Assembly (NCBI GenBank): GCA_016710095.1
Contig: JADJLL010000033.1
Location: forward strand, 1-45,757
Length of the DNA stretch: 45,757 bases
Direction: 5' to 3'
From: Candidatus Eiseniibacteriota bacterium
GTDB taxonomy: Bacteria; Eisenbacteria; RBG-16-71-46
Below the pieces are notes generated by a model that saw only the letters and a list, made by a program, of their open reading frames with translations, did no database searches and was not told where the DNA came from. A program made the position numbers and the translations under genes. Each line of letters opens with the position of its first letter. The first letter of the stretch is position 1. Of this stretch, positions 12,200 to 23,489 are shown piece after piece.

Positions 12200-14605
12200 C
12201 TACTGCGTGACGACGATGCGCCGCACCATCGCCGGCGCGCCCGTGGTTTCGAGCCGCGCCAGGTAGAGCCCCGGCGCCACGTCGCGGCCGCTCTCGCCGC
12301 GCGCGTCCCAGCGCATCGCGTGCTCGCCCGCGGCGAGCGCGCCCGCGTGCACCGTGCGCACGAGACGGCCGGCGGCGTCGTAGATCGCCAGCTTCGCCAT
12401 GCCGCCGCGCGCGAGACCGAAGCGCAGCAGCGTGCCGCCGCGCGCCGGGTTGGGAGAGGGCGCGGCGAAGAACGCTTCCGCCACGGCGGCGCCCGGCGCG
12501 TCGAGCGTGCCGGTGGGAGCGAGCGTCGCGACCGGCGAGCGATTGCCGTGCACGTCCACCGCGACGAGCTTGTAGAAGTACGGCGCGCCCGCGGCGTCCA
12601 CGAGTCCCGTGTCGGGCTTGCTCGTCACGAACGTCGCCGGCGACGGCGTGAACGACGCGCTCGAGCCGCGATGCACTTCGTAGCCCATGAGGTCGGCTTC
12701 GTGGTTCGGCAGCCAGCCGAGCCGCGTGGCGCCGCCCGAGTAGATCGCGTACTGCGGCGACGGCGCCGCGGGCCCGAGGTTGTCCACGCTGTAGCCGGAG
12801 TCCGGCGCGCTCGCCCAGAAGTACTCGGTCGAGAACTGATGCGCCTCGACCTGGAAGCGCGTGCGCGGGTTCGAACCCGAGATCGAGTCGCTCGTGGTGA
12901 CCGCGACGACGCTGTAGCCCGCGAGTGCCGTGGCGGGCACGACCGCGATGCGTTCCCAGTAGATGACGCCGGCCGCCGACGGCACCGCGCGCCGCATGAG
13001 GCCGTCGCGGCCGGAGGCCGCGCCCCCGGCATCCGAAGCCACGGCGAACACCGGCGCTTCGCGCCACACCCAGTACTCGTCCACCTTGTTGCTCGGAAGC
13101 GCGTCCAGGTACGACGAGTTCCAGCTCACGCGCACGAAGCCGCCCTGATCGTTCGGCACGTCCTTCACCTTCGCGATCGTGGGCTCGGGCGAGCCGATCA
13201 TGCCGAAGCGGTCGATGTGCTGGGCGAGAACGCTCCCGTAGCCCGAAGTGATGAACGTGCGATCGTCACCGAATGCGACGAAGGCCCCACCGCTGCCGTC
13301 GGAGAGCAGAGCGGAGAAGCCCTGTGACATGTCTCCGACACAGACCGGCACGCCGTTCGTGGCCCAGGTGACCGAGCCGGTCGAGAGCACGCGACGCGCG
13401 TAGATGTCGGCGTACCCGGTGCGGTTGTCCGTCCACGAAACGACCACGCCGCCCGCCTGATCCGAAACGACCTGCGCATCGGTCTGGGCGTCCGCCGCCG
13501 TGCAGAGCGAGATCCCGTTGGCCGTCCACTGCGCGACGCCTCCCGCGCCAATGCGTTGCGCGTAGATGTCCGTGCCGGTCGAAGCACTGGTGCGCGCGTC
13601 GTCCCAGACGATGATCGCGCCGCCCTGACCGTCGGCGACGATCGCCGGCCGGTTCTGCGCGGCGGCGGCGTTGCAGACGAGGAGCCCGGTGCCGAACTGC
13701 GCGGAAGCGGTACTCGTCGGGATCCGCTGGAAGTAGATGTCCGAGCCGGTGCCGGCCCCGCGATCTTCCTCCCAAACGACCTGCAGGGAGGTGGGGTTGC
13801 CGATGAGCCGCGCGTTCGACGGGTTTCCCGCGACGTTGCCGAGCGGAGCAGCCGCCCAGTACAGGCTCCCGGAGTAGTCCACGCGCGTCGCGTAGAGATC
13901 GATTCCCGTCGTCGCGCTGTTGCGCATGTCCTGCCACACCAGGTAAGCGCCGAGATTGCCGTCCGAGCACGCGCGCGGGGAATACTGGGCGCTTCCGGCC
14001 ACCGCGACGACCGCCACACCATTCGTCACGACCAGCGCGGCTCCCGAGCTGATGTTGATCGCCTGCATGTAGATGTCGGCATCACCGCTGCGATAGTCGG
14101 CCCAGAAGACCAGTATGTTGCCGCTGCTGTCGAGTGCTGCCGTGGGGGAGTTCTGCGTGGCGGCGTGGCTGCACAGGCTCACGGGCGCGGCGCCCCACGG
14201 AAGCCCGCCGGTTGAGTTGTAGCGGCGCGACAGGATGTTCCCGTTCTCGGCCCAGACGGCGATGACGCCGTTGCTGCCGTCGGGCACGAGCTGCAGCTCG
14301 GACTTCGAGTAGCCGCTGGCGGGGCTGAAGATGACGGCCAGAGTGGCGCCCGTGGCGCTCACGTGGCGGATCTCGTAGTAGCCCAGCGAGAAGTACGTCG
14401 AGATCGAGCCGGCCCAGAACCCACCCTGGTTGTCGGGGCAGATCACGACCTTGTCGTTCGCCGAGCCGGACCATCCTCCGATCGTCACACCCTGCGTGAC
14501 GTCGTTGGGCCAGGCGGCAGCAGCGTCCCTCGCCGTGGACAGGGAACAGGCAAGGAGCAGCGCGGCGAGCAGGTGGCGAAGCGACAACGCGAAGGGCGAA
14601 CGCAT
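12200..14605 (-). CDS. Large secreted repeat protein with Fn3-like and C-terminal sorting domains
   Basis: The protein has 801 residues from the ATG at 14605, with a signal peptide (LRHLLAALLLACSLSTARDAAAA). A longer reading to 14671 exists but the signal peptide supports the inner start. About nine repeats of roughly 50 residues follow, with WTANGISLC, D.AGG.V.SW.D.R.....DIYA.R motifs. This is the same unit as in the 1615-4616 protein. A fibronectin-III-like segment (GGFVRVSWNSSY, DEYWVWREAP) sits around residue 480, with a second near 640. The C-terminus has PNPARGG, DAAGRLVRTV and APGLYLARLE, the FlgD-like sorting type. The frame is intact. Likely a surface or secreted beta-propeller protein; ligand unknown. 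Confidence 0.82.
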   Translation of the reverse strand: MRSPFALSLRHLLAALLLACSLSTARDAAAAWPNDVTQGVTIGGWSGSANDKVVICPDNQGGFWAGSISTYFSLGYYEIRHVSATGATLAVIFSPASGYSKSELQLVPDGSNGVIAVWAENGNILSRRYNSTGGLPWGAAPVSLCSHAATQNSPTAALDSSGNILVFWADYRSGDADIYMQAINISSGAALVVTNGVAVVAVAGSAQYSPRACSDGNLGAYLVWQDMRNSATTGIDLYATRVDYSGSLYWAAAPLGNVAGNPSNARLIGNPTSLQVVWEEDRGAGTGSDIYFQRIPTSTASAQFGTGLLVCNAAAAQNRPAIVADGQGGAIIVWDDARTSASTGTDIYAQRIGAGGVAQWTANGISLCTAADAQTDAQVVSDQAGGVVVSWTDNRTGYADIYARRVLSTGSVTWATNGVPVCVGDMSQGFSALLSDGSGGAFVAFGDDRTFITSGYGSVLAQHIDRFGMIGSPEPTIAKVKDVPNDQGGFVRVSWNSSYLDALPSNKVDEYWVWREAPVFAVASDAGGAASGRDGLMRRAVPSAAGVIYWERIAVVPATALAGYSVVAVTTSDSISGSNPRTRFQVEAHQFSTEYFWASAPDSGYSVDNLGPAAPSPQYAIYSGGATRLGWLPNHEADLMGYEVHRGSSASFTPSPATFVTSKPDTGLVDAAGAPYFYKLVAVDVHGNRSPVATLAPTGTLDAPGAAVAEAFFAAPSPNPARGGTLLRFGLARGGMAKLAIYDAAGRLVRTVHAGALAAGEHAMRWDARGESGRDVAPGLYLARLETTGAPAMVRRIVVTQ

Positions 14606-14685
14606 GGAGGTGTCCTCGGGTGGTGGGTCCGTCGTCTGGACCGATGGAGTCACCGCCCGCCCGGGAATCACACGGGGACTCGCAC

Positions 14686-14724
14686 GAAATACGAAAGACC
14701 GCCCCGGGGGCCCAGGGCGGTCTT
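14686..14724 (-). terminator. Terminator downstream of the unknown secreted protein gene
   Basis: A 10-bp stem pairs 14695-14704 with 14715-14724. On the minus strand it is followed by a T-rich run (TTCGTATTTCG). It lies 43 nt past the stop at 14767. Confidence 0.65.
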
Positions 14725-14766
14725 CGCTGCCGCGAACTGCCGCGGCGGTTGGGGCTTTTCGCTGCG

Positions 14767-15678
14767 TTACCAGCGCGGGGGCTGGGCGAAACCCATCTCG
14801 CCACGATCCCGTTCGTGGACCCGGTTGCGGCGGACTTCGATGCCGAGGGCGCGCAGGCCCGAGGCGTATTCGTAGCGGACGATCAGGTGATCCGTGGAGT
14901 TGCGTTCGGCGCGGAACTGGGTGGTACCGACCTGGTCGCGGCTGCGTTCACCCCAACCCGTGCCCGGGACGCTTTCGTTCGAAGACTGCGGAGCCATGCT
15001 CTTGGCGAGAGGGCCCGCTTCGCCGCGGGTGGGAGCCGGAGCCGCCTGAGGCGCGGCGCCTTCGGCGCCTTCGCCCAACCGGTCCATCGCTTCGGGAGCC
15101 TGGCTGCGCAGATCTTCTTCCTTGTAGCGGGTGTCACGACGGACCTGGGGCTTGGTGTTCCACCAGGCGCGCTGCTCGCGGAAGCTCAGCACCCGGATCC
15201 AGCCCATGTCGGCGTTCGCCTGGCCCGTACGCTCGGCGTAGGAGCGCTCTTCGTCCACGAAGACGAACTTGCGCACTTCGTCGAGGCTCGTCCGCCAGCC
15301 CTTGATGGTGGCGGTTTCGAACGGGCTCAGCACGTACATCTGTTCGTTGCTCGAGAGGCGGCTGCGATCGCCGCTCACGACGTTCAGTCCGTCGACCGCG
15401 ATCAGCACGGCCACGCGTTCGTTCGAGTTGTTGCGCACGACGAGCGAGTAGTTGCGGCCGGCGAGGGCCTGGACGTACTTGCGGTCGGTGCCGTCGGGAG
15501 CGAAGTACAGGGGAGCGGCTCCACCTTCGACGCGGACCTGCACGTCGACGAGGCGGCCGTCGGCCCACGTGTCGTACATCGGGACACGAGCTTCGACGTT
15601 GGCGGCGGCGAGGGCGCCGGCGGCGGCCAGCGCGAGGGCGGCTTGCAGCGAGCGGAACTTCTTCATCGTGGGCTTCAT
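14767..15678 (-). CDS. Unknown secreted protein with a conserved GWR.S-type domain
   Basis: The 303-residue protein starts at ATG 15678 (AAAGGAGAG seven bases upstream) and carries a signal peptide (LQAALALAAAGALAAANVEA). The core, residues about 60-165 (YSLVVRNNSNERVAVLIAVDG, then VLSPFETATIKGWRTS, EVRKFVFVDEERSYAERTG), matches a beta-rich domain I have seen in many unnamed bacterial exported proteins. I can give it no function. A Pro/Ala/Gly-rich linker leads to a short charged C-terminus. It stands alone with its own terminator and is divergent from the NYN gene across the structured region at 15927-16100. A much longer reading upstream to 16158 would overlap that RNA region and is rejected. 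Confidence 0.75.
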   Translation of the reverse strand: MKPTMKKFRSLQAALALAAAGALAAANVEARVPMYDTWADGRLVDVQVRVEGGAAPLYFAPDGTDRKYVQALAGRNYSLVVRNNSNERVAVLIAVDGLNVVSGDRSRLSSNEQMYVLSPFETATIKGWRTSLDEVRKFVFVDEERSYAERTGQANADMGWIRVLSFREQRAWWNTKPQVRRDTRYKEEDLRSQAPEAMDRLGEGAEGAAPQAAPAPTRGEAGPLAKSMAPQSSNESVPGTGWGERSRDQVGTTQFRAERNSTDHLIVRYEYASGLRALGIEVRRNRVHERDRGEMGFAQPPRW

Positions 15679-15926
15679 GGCGCTCTCCTTTCGATCCTTG
15701 AGTCGGGACCCATCGTGCGACCGGGTTCGAAAGGGGGTACGCCGGGCCCCGGGCAGGTATTCCCGAGGGATTCTGGCGGCGCGTTCCGCCCGTGCAGGTG
15801 TGGGCGAAATGCGCACGCCGTGGGTCGTGCTCGGATGATTTGGGGTGGGGCTGTTCGGGCCCCGTCGGACGCCGGGACGCGCCCGGATCTTCCGCCAAAC
15901 TGGCCACGCGGTCGGCGCGTTCGGGG

Positions 15927-16102
15927 GCTCGGAAGGGCTCTCACCAATCTTCCGAGCACAACCGAGCCCGCGCCTGCGCCTGACGAAGACTTGCCTTGCC
16001 AGGCCGGGCCCCGGCGCCGATATTTCCATCACCACGCCATACGGTCCCGTCAGGGCTCGGTGGCTCCCCCCGAGGTTACCGACCTCGGGGGTTCTTTTTT
16101 TC
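15927..16102 (+). ncRNA. Candidate structured RNA ending in an intrinsic terminator
   Basis: Three hairpins follow each other on the + strand. 15927-15935 pairs with 15949-15957 (nine pairs). 15961-15968 pairs with 16054-16061, stacked after an 11-base asymmetric bulge on 15980-15985 with 16048-16053. The terminator hairpin is last. The loop of hairpin 1 carries GGGCTC (15935-15940), the same sequence as the 3' arm of hairpin 2, so it could pair with 15964-15969 instead and give alternative folds. I could not match it to SRP RNA, 6S RNA, tmRNA or a riboswitch class I know. It could be a leader of the NYN gene 25 bases downstream or an independent small RNA. I see nothing certain in 15679-15926. 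Confidence 0.45.
16067..16100 (+). terminator. Strong intrinsic terminator upstream of the NYN gene
   Basis: The ten-pair stem 16067-16076 with 16082-16091 has a 5-nt loop and is followed by TTCTTTTTTT. It points rightwards but lies just before a + strand gene. It must therefore end a transcript starting upstream, either a small RNA or an attenuated leader. Confidence 0.85.
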
Positions 16103-16126
16103 GCGCCCCCGAGGAGCGACCGCGCA

Positions 16127-16756
16127 TTGCGCGTTTCATTCCTCGTCGACGGCTTCAACCTGTATCACTCGCTCGCTCTCGCGAGTGGCGATGGTGTTGG
16201 CTGCAAGTGGCTCGATGTCGGCGCCCTGTGTCGTTCCGTGCTTCCCGACCTCCACCGTTCGGCACGACTGGGTTCCGTCACCTTCTTCACGGCCTCCCCG
16301 AATCATGTCGAAGTGCGAAGCCCCGGAGCGGTCGCCCGGCACCGGGACTACGTTTCCGCTCTGGGCGCGCGCGGCGTCGCCGTCGAGCTCGGTCGATTCA
16401 AGGCGCGCCAGCGACGGTGTCCGCACTGCCACGAGGCGTTCGAGTCCCACGAAGAGAAGGAGACCGAAGTCGCGATCGCGGTGCGCATGATGTCGATGCT
16501 CCGGCAGTCCGAATGTGACGCGATGGTCCTGATCACGGCAGACGGCGACCTCGCCCCGGCCATCCGTGAAGCCAGTCGGTGCTTCTCCGCGGTGCCCATC
16601 TACTGCGGCTTCCCGTTCGGGCGCGGTAGCCATGACCTTCGGGCCGTCGCCACGCGAGTGATCCGCCTGCGCCGAGACCGCTACTCCGCCCATCAGTTGC
16701 CGGACCTGATCGTTCTCCCCGACGGCGGCGTGGTTCGACGTCCGCCTGCGTGGTGA
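16127..16756 (+). CDS. NYN-domain (LabA/DUF88-like) protein, predicted nuclease
   Basis: NYN domains are PIN-like folds predicted to cleave RNA with a metal-binding acidic cluster. The 209-residue protein opens with LRVSFLVDGFNLYHSL, with the first acidic residue in VDGFN. It has CPHCHEAF-like cysteines near residue 100, a KETEVAIAVRMM segment and ITADGDLAPAIREA, the usual TxDxD-type motif. The TTG at 16127 has GAGGAG 10 bases upstream. Reading further up to 15845 would cross the terminator and is unlikely. It sits directly after a strong terminator, so expression may depend on readthrough or on a promoter inside the hairpin region. The RNA target is unknown. Confidence 0.85.
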   Translation: MRVSFLVDGFNLYHSLALASGDGVGCKWLDVGALCRSVLPDLHRSARLGSVTFFTASPNHVEVRSPGAVARHRDYVSALGARGVAVELGRFKARQRRCPHCHEAFESHEEKETEVAIAVRMMSMLRQSECDAMVLITADGDLAPAIREASRCFSAVPIYCGFPFGRGSHDLRAVATRVIRLRRDRYSAHQLPDLIVLPDGGVVRRPPAW

Positions 16757-16932
16757 CGTCCGCCGCCTTCGCCCAGGTATCCCGTCGCACCATTTCCCGG
16801 TGGGGGTGCTCTGTGATACCCCTTCACCGCTCGCAGGGATCGATTGCCCGACCGTGACCGGGTCCGCAACGTGGGATCCGTCGTACCGCGCGGAACACTT
16901 CCGGCCGTCCATTCCCGTCGAAGGGGTCCACG

Positions 16933-18105
16933 ATGGATCACCATCTGACTGAAGAGCAGCGAACCATTCGCGATCTTGCCCGCCGGATCGCCGAAGAGAA
17001 GGTCAAGCCCGTCCGCGCGAAGTACGACGCCGAGGGAACCTTCCCCTGGGACATCGTCCAGGAACTCGCCAGGGCGGACCTGTTCCGCACGCTCGTGCCC
17101 GTCGAGTACGACGGCCTTCTCGAGAGCGGCTACGGCATCACCAACATGTGCATCGTGACCGAGGAACTCTCGAAGGCGTGCGCCGGCATCGCGCTCGCGT
17201 TCGCGGGCACGGCGCTCGGCACGTTCCCGATCCTGCTGTACGGCTCGGACGAGCAGAAGAAGCGCTTCCTGCCGGACATCGCCTCGGGCAAGCGCCTCGC
17301 CGCGTTCGGCCTGACCGAGCCCAACGCCGGCTCGGACGCCAGCGCGCAGCGCACCACCGCGCGCAAGGACGGCGACGACTACATCCTCAACGGCACGAAG
17401 GTCTTCATCACCAACGGTGGCGAGGCCGAGATCTACACGACGGTCGCGCTGACCAACCCGTCCAAGGGCGCGCGCGGCGCGTCGTGCTTCATCATCGAGA
17501 AGGGCACGCCGGGCTTCTCGTTCGGCAAGCGCGAACACAAGATGGGCATCAAGGCGTCGGTCACGAGCGAACTCATCTTCGAGGACGCGCGCGTGCCGGC
17601 GGCCAACATGCTCGGCAAGGAAGGCCAGGGCTTCCTCGTCGCGATGAAGACGTTCGACATCTCGCGTCCCGGCGTGGGCGCGCAGGCGTTGGGCATCGCG
17701 GAAGGCGCGCTCGAGGAGACGCTCAAGTACGCGCACACGCGTCACCAGTTCGGGCAGAGCATCCTCGCGTTCCAGGGCCTGCAGTGGATGCTCGCCGACA
17801 TGGCCATGGAGACCGAGGCGGCCAAGGCGCTCATCTATTCGCTCGCCGCGCGCATCGATTCGGGCGACGTGAAGGACATCGGGCACCTGTCGGCCATGTG
17901 CAAGGTGAAGGCGTCGGACGTCGCGATGATGGTGACGACGAACGCCGTGCAGATCTTCGGCGGCTACGGGTACATGAACGAGTACCCGGTCGAGAAGATG
18001 ATGCGCGACGCCAAGATCACGCAGATCTACGAGGGCACGAACCAGATCCAGCGGAACGTGATCGGCTCGTGGTGCATGAAGGAAGGCGCGCGGCTCAACG
18101 ACTGA
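16933..18105 (+). CDS. Acyl-CoA dehydrogenase
   Basis: This FAD-dependent enzyme oxidises acyl-CoA to enoyl-CoA, passing electrons to electron-transfer flavoprotein. It is 390 residues, the normal family length, with AAGGGG before ATG 16933. Family signatures are FGLTEPNAGSDASAQRT (FAD/substrate), GYGYMNEYPVEKMMRDAKI and IYEGTNQIQR. The catalytic base of the short/medium-chain type is Glu367 in YEGTNQ. There is no ETF or other fatty-acid gene next to it, so the substrate (short-chain acyl, branched-chain, or glutaryl-type) cannot be fixed. The gene is monocistronic with a terminator 20 bases downstream. Confidence 0.95.
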   Translation: MDHHLTEEQRTIRDLARRIAEEKVKPVRAKYDAEGTFPWDIVQELARADLFRTLVPVEYDGLLESGYGITNMCIVTEELSKACAGIALAFAGTALGTFPILLYGSDEQKKRFLPDIASGKRLAAFGLTEPNAGSDASAQRTTARKDGDDYILNGTKVFITNGGEAEIYTTVALTNPSKGARGASCFIIEKGTPGFSFGKREHKMGIKASVTSELIFEDARVPAANMLGKEGQGFLVAMKTFDISRPGVGAQALGIAEGALEETLKYAHTRHQFGQSILAFQGLQWMLADMAMETEAAKALIYSLAARIDSGDVKDIGHLSAMCKVKASDVAMMVTTNAVQIFGGYGYMNEYPVEKMMRDAKITQIYEGTNQIQRNVIGSWCMKEGARLND

Positions 18106-18124
18106 CGCGCTTCCGGCAGTCTCG

Positions 18125-18163
18125 CGGCCGCCGCGCCCCTCCCGGGGCACGGCGGCCGTTTCA
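18125..18163 (+). terminator. Terminator of the acyl-CoA dehydrogenase gene
   Basis: A nine-pair stem (18125-18133 with 18150-18158) has inner pairing and is followed by only TTT. It starts 19 bases past the stop, so it is a plausible but weak intrinsic terminator. Confidence 0.55.
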
Positions 18164-18203
18164 TCTGGCGCGGCGCGCTCGCGCTGCGGCATGATGCGCG
18201 CTC

Positions 18204-20961
<2,758 letters not shown>

Positions 20962-21079
20962 ACGTCGTCTGGACTTCTCCCACGAGTGGCGTCACTCGCT
21001 GGCGTGGAGCGGGCGATGGGCGGAGCATGCACCCGGTGCCCGCGAGACCTCGCGGGCGAGACACGAGGAGAATGCCCCG

Positions 21080-21265
21080 ATGAAGATCGATCTCACCGAT
21101 ACGCAGCGCGAGCTGCTGGCCGAGCTGCTGCTGAAGTCGCATCGCGAACGCACGCACGAACTGCACCGCACCGACTCGCTGAGCTACAAGAAGCTGCTCC
21201 GCGACAACATCGCGATCATCGACGAACTCTGCGAGCAGATCGCGATTCCCGAGGAAGTGCGCTGA
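21080..21265 (+). CDS. Small conserved-looking protein, 61 residues
   Basis: The ATG at 21080 follows GAGGAG at 21065-21070. The product MKIDLTDTQRELLAELLLKS... is highly charged, helical and Leu-rich, with no signal peptide or membrane segment. I do not recognise a named family, but its regular codon use and good ribosome binding site support a real gene. It lies after the kinase gene and may be cotranscribed with it. Confidence 0.7.
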   Translation: MKIDLTDTQRELLAELLLKSHRERTHELHRTDSLSYKKLLRDNIAIIDELCEQIAIPEEVR

Positions 21266-21290
21266 TTCACGGCGCGGGCAGCGAAGAAAC

Positions 21291-21327
21291 GCGAAGGGCC
21301 GCCGGAGTTCTGCTGGCGGCCCTTCGC
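21291..21327. terminator. Bidirectional terminator hairpin
   Basis: A 13-bp perfect stem (21291-21303 with 21315-21327) with an 11-nt loop lies between the convergent small gene and the glycoside hydrolase. The T-rich side (GTTTCTTC) is on the minus strand, so it best serves the hydrolase. Confidence 0.75.
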
Positions 21328-21352
21328 GTTCCCGCTCGGCGTGTCGAGCCGG

Positions 21353-22711
21353 TCAGTCTAGCCACGGGCTGCGGAATCCCAGCCGCCGCAGGCCCAGCTG
21401 GACTTCCGGGCAGCTCATGAACAGCTTCCACGGCAGCTGCGTGCGGTGGTTCTCGATCATCACCACGATCGGCCCCTGATCGATGGCGAGGTGGCTCGGC
21501 GCGACCCATCCGTGCGTCTCGTCGAACGCGTCCACGAAGCCGCAGTCCTTCCAGAGCTGGTCGCCCTTCACGTCGTGAAAGTGCCGCATCGCCTGCATCG
21601 AGAAGGCGGGCGTGTAGGGAAACGACGACAGCGCGGCCGAGGGCGTGATCGTGCCGCTGTCCTCGGTGGGCGAGTTCGCCGCGTAACCGTCCTTCACGTC
21701 GCTCGCCGTGAGTCCCCAGGAGTCCGGGCCGTAGCCGCGAAAGCCCTTCGGGTTGCGCACGCAGTACTCGCGGTTGATGCGCGTGTGGTTCACGCACTGC
21801 TCCCAGTAGTCCGCGTAGCGATCCGTGAGCCCGCGAGGGTCCAGCCCGAGGAACGAGTAGTGCTCGAAGAACAAGGGGCCACCGTAGTCGGGCCCGAGCG
21901 GCAGCCGGATGCCGTAGAACTCGCGGTTGCTCCGCATGTCGCCGTCCCGCGCCCAGCCGCGGTGGTACAGCGTCGTGTCGATCGGGTGGGTCGGGGATCC
22001 CGCGGCGAGCACGTAGGTGACCAGCGCTTCGTTCCAGCCGGACACTCCGCCGTCCGCGACGAAGTCGCGGTTCGGGCTGCGCAGCCACTGGAGCGCGGGC
22101 TGGCCCGGTGCGACGTGCGCCGTCCAGTCCACGTCGCGCCACAGCGCGTCGATGCGCCGCCGCAGGTCGGCCTCGGTCGAGTCGGGCCCCGAGAAGTACT
22201 GGCGCGCGGTGAGCAGCCCCTCGAACAGGTACGCGGTCTCGACGATGTCGCCGCCGTCGTCGTCGTCGCCGAAGCGAATCGTCCGGCCCGTGGCGCCGTT
22301 CAACCAGTGCGGGAACACGCCGTGATGACGCTCGGCTTTCTCGAGGAACGCCACCATGCGCAGCAGGCGCTCGAGCGCTTCGGCGCGCCCCACCCAGCCA
22401 CGCTCGGACGCGATCACGATCGTCATCACGCCGAACCCGGTGCCGCCCGAAGTGCACGGGGCCGGATCGGCGGGAGGGCCGGACTCGATGCGGTCGTACG
22501 CCAGTCCGCTGACCGGATGGGCGAAGTCCCAGAAGTAGCGGAACGTCTGTCGCTGGACCCGCTCGAGCAGCTGCGTGTCGGAGAGCCCGGTCTCGACCCG
22601 CGCCGCGGTGTGATGCACCGCCGCCGTCCGCCGCGGAGCGGCGCAGGCGCCGCTGCACACCGCCATGCCGGCGAACAGGACGATCAGGCCGGCGGCGCGA
22701 AGCGACCGCAT
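21353..22711 (-). CDS. PF10091-type glycoside hydrolase (glucoamylase-like; endo-beta-1,2-glucanase relatives), exported
   Basis: The (alpha/alpha)6-barrel family begins at TQLLERVQRQTFRYFWDFAHPVSGL and carries SGGTGFGVM, FPHWLNG, GGDIVETAYLFEGLL, GGPLFFEHYSFLG, CVRNP and AIDQGPIVVMIENHRT, the typical family series. Members include endo-beta-1,2-glucanases (GH144) and cyclic glucan-processing enzymes. A signal peptide with a possible lipobox (VCSGAC) starts at ATG 22711, giving about 452 residues. An ATG at 22768 has a better ribosome binding site (GGAGAAGG) but puts 27 residues before the signal helix. The N-terminus overlaps the end of the cytochrome gene. Likely periplasmic degradation of beta-1,2-glucan; substrate is inferred from the family. 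Confidence 0.85.
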   Translation of the reverse strand: MRSLRAAGLIVLFAGMAVCSGACAAPRRTAAVHHTAARVETGLSDTQLLERVQRQTFRYFWDFAHPVSGLAYDRIESGPPADPAPCTSGGTGFGVMTIVIASERGWVGRAEALERLLRMVAFLEKAERHHGVFPHWLNGATGRTIRFGDDDDGGDIVETAYLFEGLLTARQYFSGPDSTEADLRRRIDALWRDVDWTAHVAPGQPALQWLRSPNRDFVADGGVSGWNEALVTYVLAAGSPTHPIDTTLYHRGWARDGDMRSNREFYGIRLPLGPDYGGPLFFEHYSFLGLDPRGLTDRYADYWEQCVNHTRINREYCVRNPKGFRGYGPDSWGLTASDVKDGYAANSPTEDSGTITPSAALSSFPYTPAFSMQAMRHFHDVKGDQLWKDCGFVDAFDETHGWVAPSHLAIDQGPIVVMIENHRTQLPWKLFMSCPEVQLGLRRLGFRSPWLD

Positions 22712-22727
22712 TCCCCGTGTCACACGC

Positions 22728-23489
22728 TCAGTCGTCGTCCCCGCCGCGTTCGCGCCCTCGTCCCTCATGGCCGCCTTCTCCGTGTCCGCCGCCCTCGCCG
22801 TGCTCGCCACCCTCGCGATCGTTCGCGCTCTTGTGGCAGCGCACGCAATCGTCGATCGGGCCGCGCACTTCGTCGTGCTCGTGCGCCAGCCGCGCGGGCG
22901 AGTGTTCGTGGCAACCGTAACACGTGTATTTCTCGAAGACGTTGCCCGGATGGCACGTCACGCAGGTCGCCGTGTGCGCCCGGTCGAGCGGCCAGTACTT
23001 CTCGTGCGCGAACGTCGCCGGCTTCCAGCGTTCGGTCGTGTGGCAGCTCGCGCACGAGCCCGTCACGCCGCGGTGCAGCGCGTCGCCCGGCGGCTCGTGA
23101 CACGACGCGCAGTCGCCGCGGTCGGCGGGCGAGAGCATGTCGTGCGTGAAGCCCGCGTGCGCGGCCTGGCCACGCGAACCCGGATGCTCGGTGTGGCAGG
23201 CGAGGCAGCGCGTCTGCTTGAGCCGCTGGTGGAACGACGCCTTCACGTTCGGCTTCGCGATCGGCGCGCCCTTCGTGGTGAAGAGCCCGATGCGCGCGAC
23301 CTCGTGGCACTTCGTGCAGCGAGCGTCGGGCACGCCGCGGCCGAGGTCGTGGCACGCGAGACAGTCGCGTTCGAGATCCGCGTGCGCGGTCGTGAGCGCG
23401 GCGGGAGAGAGCATCGCGTGCGGGCGCGCGAGCGACAGCCCGAGCACGACGAGCAGGAACGTCCACAGGAGCAGGACGGGCGCTTTCAT
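22728..23489 (-). CDS. Eight-haem c-type cytochrome
   Basis: The 253-residue exported protein (signal MKAPVLLLWTFLLVVLG) contains eight CXXCH motifs: CLACH, CTKCH, CLACH, CASCH, CASCH, CVTCH, CYGCH and CVRCH. The C-terminus is a His/Gly/Glu-rich tail. The spacing does not match the catalytic octahaem nitrite or hydroxylamine enzymes I know. It looks like an electron-transfer cytochrome of the periplasm. ATG 23489 overlaps the stop of the upstream membrane protein (ATGA), so the two are translationally coupled and probably form one electron-transfer module. Confidence 0.9.
   Translation of the reverse strand: MKAPVLLLWTFLLVVLGLSLARPHAMLSPAALTTAHADLERDCLACHDLGRGVPDARCTKCHEVARIGLFTTKGAPIAKPNVKASFHQRLKQTRCLACHTEHPGSRGQAAHAGFTHDMLSPADRGDCASCHEPPGDALHRGVTGSCASCHTTERWKPATFAHEKYWPLDRAHTATCVTCHPGNVFEKYTCYGCHEHSPARLAHEHDEVRGPIDDCVRCHKSANDREGGEHGEGGGHGEGGHEGRGRERGGDDD

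Noticed and set aside
12860..12880. tRNA T-arm-like sequence CGGGTTCGAACCCG
   Set aside because: It is only a palindrome inside the repeat-protein gene; no acceptor, D or anticodon arms surround it.
14606..14671. Longer start for the 12200-14605 protein
   Set aside because: The added residues precede the signal peptide and have no ribosome binding site.
15845..16126. N-terminal extension of the NYN protein back to 15845
   Set aside because: It would cross a strong terminator and structured RNA and is low-complexity. The TTG at 16127 has a good ribosome binding site just before the domain.
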